Assembly (NCBI RefSeq): GCF_026151205.1
Contig: NC_087082.1
Span: 2,072,001 to 2,136,000 of the forward strand
DNA: 64,000 bases
DNA from: Bolinopsis microptera
Taxonomy: Eukaryota; Ctenophora; Tentaculata; Lobata; Bolinopsidae
Direction: 5' to 3'
A program made the position numbers and the translations under genes. This document shows, in pieces, positions 60,101-64,000 of the stretch; the stretch's first letter is position 1; each line of letters opens with the position of its first letter. Under the pieces are notes generated by a model that had not been told where the DNA came from, made no database searches, and saw only the letters and a program-made list of their open reading frames with translations.

Positions 60101-63100
60101 CTTAATTAGCTCCCGATATCGGTACGCAACGTTTTTCAGGCCGCTAGCATCCGGTTTATGTCATGCTGCAGTACATGTAATAAGGTCGGTATACGGGAAG
60201 TAGGGTCAGACAGCACCGTCCTTTTCTCGTCTCTACAGCCGTTTTGTGCGGGCTCTAACCACTTCTCTCTCTCCACAGTGTTATCATGAAGGTCAGTTAG
60301 TTGTACTTGTGTTGACGTAATTATCCGCGCTCTCTCGCTATTGATACTTGTAAACGTAGCGAGTTTATTGTAAATTGTGCTTGCAATTCTAAAAAGCGTG
60401 CTAGATCCTAACTCGCGTGTCGTATAATCATGTGTTGGCCAGCGTGCAGAGTAATTGTTATGCAGTACAAACAACTGTGACAGACAAAACACCACCTAAT
60501 GAGCTCATTCATGTCATGAAATACAAGCAGCACAGTTTCCAGACACACCGTGCTAGACACCAAGACCGTGGCGTCATCAGTAAAGTGCGCTTTAACCTGC
60601 CCCATCACGTGGTCCGTCTGTCAATCCATCAGGGTCACGTGCTGATCACAAGGGATGATCACGTGACGGATTTCCGGTCCGTCAGTGGACCTCGTAGCAA
60701 CACGACAAAGTTACGTAACACAACAAGACACTCAGAACACAGAGTTTGTTTGACAATTAGCACTGTCATATGACACCAGCACAAACTGGTCACGAGGTGC
60801 GTTTCTCTTACATCACAGGTAGCAGTAACCGGCCAATCTGCAGACCGCTTCCTAGGCCCGAGCTATGACGCGTCCCACGTGCGTGGGTCACGTGCCCACG
60901 TGCGCGCGTCATCTTGATGTCGTCACTATCAGGGTGGAAGTTGGGCAGCTGAGCTGCAGAGCGCTGTAAGATGTACCGTCTGACCTTATCGCTGCCGGAT
61001 CTGAGCTAGTAACTCCCTCACTCTGCTCACTCTGTCCTTCTCTTTTCCTCATTGGATGATCAGGTCAGGTGACATGGAGGACTCAGGGGTGTTGCTATTC
61101 TTGTGCAGCCACTATAAATAGTGCTGCAGCTACTCCTTCACAAATAGTTTACATTGTCGCTCCCGCAGCTCCCAAAAATCGCTTGTACTTGTGTATCAGT
61201 ATTCAGTTTTGCAGTCGCATAGAACTTCGTTAATTTTATCTCTGCTTAACTCCTTCATAAATAATATTTTATGACTTTCGTGATGAGATACAACCCCAGT
61301 CCCTCCGTAAGTCAACTAGATGTCATTCTGCTTTGTAATTATATTGTATAACATGGTATATCAAGTATCTGGAATCTGCAAACAGAGGTATTCATTACGT
61401 ATCGCAGCAATTATTCGTGCAGTTATTAGGGTAGGAAGTAGTTTGTGTAAGCATACAGTACGGGTAAAAACTCAGCGTATTAACGAGACCTGACACTGTC
61501 AACTAGACGGCACCAGCTAATTATTTTTGTGTTTTTCTTACGCAAAAAAGAAACCCTAATTTTAAAATTTCTGCCCGATAAGACAGGAGTTAGCCAATGA
61601 AAAGGTTTGAGCTGACCAACGCGGAAGCTATTTGGAAGCCCCTCAATGAATACAGAGTTCTATCAATAGCTATAGCCCAACAGATTGGTTTCGATACCAC
61701 CGTTACATCATTTGACTCAATCAGATCCCAAAATAGCCGGTAGTTACCAGCCCTCAGGCTCATGTCCTTTGTATCGGGTGAGGTTTCGATAAGAGAGCCC
61801 GGTCTAGGGAGACGGGCGTGTGGTAGTTACAATTCCGTGTCACGTGCCAACTCTTTCTCACGTACCACGTGACATCCTTCCCGCTCTCTCATTGGCTGCT
61901 CCTACGTTTCCCGCCATTTTGCTCGTTAAAGATATGCGTTTGGTGGGGGCGATTGGGATACATATAAATATGTTGGATGGGTAACGCTGGAGCAAGTCAC
62001 AGACGAGGTGTCACTAGCTCATGTAGTGGTGCTTGTTAGTCTCGAGCCCCTTTCCGGTCATCAGTACGCACTTCAAATTATCTTAACACTATGGTCCTAG
62101 CCGCCCCTTCGTGGTTTTAGAACTAGCTTGTCAACCTCTACAGTATCAACATGCATTCTAATAGTAAGGTGAGTCCGGTGGTTCTGTTTCCTGCGTTTTT
62201 GTGCTAGTGGTTTCCCGCTTTCCGTTAGTGGTTTTCCGAATTCTGCCAGTGGTTTTCCGGATTCTATCGGCGGTTTCCGATTTACATTTTACGAAATTGT
62301 GCTTTCATCAGCATGCAATTGCGCCTTCATGCAATTTGTTTTATCCATCTCCATGACTGAGGTTTACAACTTTCGGCTATCGGTTTTTAGTCACTGAGGT
62401 TTGCACGATATCGTTGAGAAGCAGTGAGAAAGTGTTCAGTAAAGTGATAGGTTAGGGTTGGTAGCAGGAGTTGAACAGGTCAGCAAGTAAGATGCTAAGT
62501 CAGCCTGCCTTGAGTACTAAGCCTCCTGTGGTTACTTGTCGGTTTTATAACCCTCTCCACTTCTCCATTAATCAGTTATCAGCCCCGAGGAACGATTGGT
62601 TTTACCGACCGCTTATGTCCTCCCTGTTCAGTCGGAATATCCTCTAAATTAGATCAATTCAATGAAATACAATTAATATTACAAATGTTGGACTGGTGCA
62701 GGGATATTTGGAAACCTCTTATATCCGGCCCCATAATATTAATATAGTAGGTCATCAGTGGGAGAATTAATTAAATCAGAAACTGAGTATAACTTGATCA
62801 TATGTCACCTATACTAACAGGGCTGTTCGTCCAATTCAACCCCCCATTTTATACCTTTTCATAATTCTAGCAATTTGATGTGGTAGGTATATCCAATACA
62901 AACAAAATTTTGGACCAATCAATGCTGCTGAGTTTCAAACGGACCAATAATAGATTGGTCCTGAGGAATAATTCATAGACGTTATTTTGAAAACATTACC
63001 ATGTTATGGGCTCCTATGTCCTCTAGATTCCAGAAGGTGTGTCATTGAATACGGCTGAGTAAAGCAAAGCTTACTATTCATGTGGAGTGTGGAGCCACTG

Positions 63101-63645
63101 TTCGTTCTTAGTTAATGCCCGTTTTTGAATGTTTCATTCTAGAAACTGTTTTTACCACTGCCCGTTAGGTCTGAGCTATGGGTTTTGCGGCTTTTACCAG
63201 AAGGTATATTAAGTCAATGTTGGTTCGGTAGAGGAGTCCGACCTGTATGAAATGCAAAATACCTGAAAGATTAACTCAAATCCGTAGAATAGTTTTGTTG
63301 TTAACTACCTAAACTTCATTCTTATAGAACGAAATGAAGTTCACTTTTATCTTCAGCCGTCCCCTATTCTTATTTAAATAACATTACCCCTAAGTTCTAA
63401 CGGTCCCCGTTTTTCAGCTGTCGGGATTATTGCCCCACAATAACAGTCGGGACGGGTTCACAGCACCCCATCACGGGTCCCTGAACCTTGGAGGCGGTGG
63501 AAGCCGGAGCAGCAGTAGCAGCAGCTCCATCAACCACTCCTACGTGAAGGAGGGTCTGAGACATGCCATCCACGCCAGAAGGGCCCTCTCACATAACCCT
63601 ATTATCAGCCAAGAGGACCTGGCTCCCCGCAACATCCAGTTCAAG
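57134..63645 (+). CDS. 5' part of an unrecognised gene with four alternative first coding exons
   Basis: Shared exon 63418-63645 (76 codons, phase 0 at both ends) starts LSGLLPHNNSRDGFTAPHHG. It has a Gly/Ser-rich stretch, then SYVKEGLRHAIHARRALSHN and ends NIQFK at a GTATGT donor. Four upstream segments each have an ATG, an open frame and a strong donor, and each ends in phase 0: 57134-57148 (MSNFS), 57860-57898 (MDIICADYYFWSH), 61271-61306 (MTFVMRYNPSPS) and 62151-62168 (MHSNSK). Any of them joins the shared exon in frame. TATA boxes precede the third (61111-61120) and fourth (61971-61980). Multiple promoters giving different N-termini are likely. The gene continues beyond the window. I do not recognise the product. 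Confidence 0.5.
57860..57898 (+). CDS. Candidate alternative first exon B (MDIICADYYFWSH)
   Basis: Thirteen codons from ATG to a GTAAGT donor, phase 0. The residues are partly hydrophobic with three aromatic residues in a row (YYFW spaced closely). Confidence 0.4.
59036..59156 (+). promoter_or_regulatory. Possible untranslated first exon and promoter
   Basis: A TATA-like CAAATATAGATA lies at about 59020, and a strong donor (CAAAG then GTATGT) at 59157. There is no ATG between them in a useful frame, so if transcribed this would be a non-coding first exon whose translation starts downstream. Confidence 0.25.
61111..61120 (+). promoter_or_regulatory. TATA box for alternative first exon C
   Basis: ACTATAAATA lies 150 bases upstream of the ATG of exon C. 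Confidence 0.5.
61271..61306 (+). CDS. Candidate alternative first exon C (MTFVMRYNPSPS)
   Basis: Twelve codons from ATG to GTAAGT, phase 0, with a TATA box at a plausible distance. Confidence 0.45.
61971..61980 (+). promoter_or_regulatory. TATA box for alternative first exon D
   Basis: CATATAAATA lies about 170 bases upstream of the ATG of exon D. Confidence 0.5.
62151..62168 (+). CDS. Candidate alternative first exon D (MHSNSK)
   Basis: Six codons from ATG to GTGAGT, phase 0, with an upstream TATA box. Confidence 0.45.
62169..63417. other. Intron before the shared exon
   Basis: AT-rich sequence with GTGGTTTTCCG repeated near 62210-62265. It ends with CCCCGTTTTTCAG. Nothing else recognised. 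Confidence 0.4.
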
Positions 63646-64000
63646 GTATGTGTGGTATGTGTGTTATGTGGGGTATGTGGCGAATACACTGTATACTGTA
63701 TAGGGTATGTGGGGTGTATAAGTTAAATAATGTTTTACGTAACTACTGCTTATTATATGAGTTGTAAATATGTTGTAATTTTCTAGCATATAGTTTGTAA
63801 AAAATTTGGAACTTTGCCAGGTATTTCGCTTTCTACCACATGCACTAACTATTTGTAAAACATTGAGTCTCCTCGAAATGTTAAGATTATCCCGATTCGT
63901 AAATTTAATACAGAACCGTTGTACCAGTGTGCTGAATTTTTCTTTTTTTTAACGAAAATGTCGAGTAGGAATCGCTTTCGGTCGACAGATAATTCGTTTA
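63646..64000. other. Intron running off the window
   Basis: Begins GTATGTGTGG with a short GT-rich stretch. No further exon is visible before the window ends. Confidence 0.4.

Larger units (their letters stand above)
58975..61871. promoter_or_regulatory. Cluster of CACGTG E-boxes
   Basis: Twelve CACGTG hexamers occur in about 2.9 kb: 58975, 59827, 59856, 59925, 59965, 60606, 60636, 60660, 60876, 60889, 60897, 61841 and a further one at 61866 (thirteen counting all). Three fall within 27 bases at 60876-60902. Several have the form TCACGTGAC. The cluster lies between alternative first exons B and D. E-boxes are bound by bHLH factors; which one acts here cannot be told. Confidence 0.6.

Noticed and set aside
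60136-60773. Overlapping frames of 118-119 aa on both strands
   Set aside because: No recognisable domain or splice context; the region is better explained as E-box-rich regulatory DNA.
1-64000. CRISPR arrays or bacterial operons
   Set aside because: The regular repeats have no unique spacers, and the genes contain spliceosomal introns.

Overview
The window is eukaryotic, almost certainly metazoan. It is AT-rich, its genes have short exons joined by GT..AG introns, and it carries a mitochondrial ribosomal protein, a TGF-beta family ligand, a rhodopsin-like GPCR and a ZRANB3-type HNH helicase. Many non-LTR retrotransposon fragments, MITEs and minisatellites lie between and inside the genes. 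A non-bilaterian invertebrate such as a cnidarian would fit the single-exon receptors and the retroelement types, but no feature fixes the taxon.

Layout, left to right. (1) 1414-2798, plus strand: four-exon mitochondrial ribosomal protein L7/L12 (MRPL12). (2) 3394-44188, plus strand: a 16-exon ZRANB3 orthologue of about 1,111 aa. It spans 41 kb because its second intron is 27.5 kb (4383-31850). That intron holds two antisense single-exon genes, a GPCR at 4564-5631 and an MFS transporter at 20535-21848, plus a hAT MITE with target-site duplication, a FLYWCH MULE with its empty site nearby, a tandem segmental duplication with a different retroelement in each copy, a CR1-like LINE remnant and several minisatellites. 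Intron 10 holds a sense-strand, intronless, divergent TGF-beta ligand (38372-39343). (3) 44816-50865, plus strand: TRAP1, the mitochondrial HSP90, with a frame break in its N-terminal domain. Its last intron is filled with antisense retroelements, one nested in another. (4) 51133-56200, plus strand: a six-exon gene for an acidic, coiled-coil protein of about 613 aa that I do not recognise. (5) 57134 to the window edge, plus strand: the 5' end of a gene that appears to have four alternative first coding exons, all ending in the same phase and all able to join a shared exon at 63418-63645. The region is unusually rich in CACGTG E-boxes.

Three observations stand out. First, in ZRANB3 three separate 3' splice sites lie at the edge of tandem-repeat arrays, and in one array every 33-bp unit carries a splice-acceptor-like end. 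In addition, the exon end encoding the helicase DESH box has been copied three times into the following intron. Second, the 3' gene has a set of alternative first exons. Third, MRPL12 and ZRANB3 share a duplicated block just upstream of their starts. All product names come from reading the protein sequences by eye; no database search was run.
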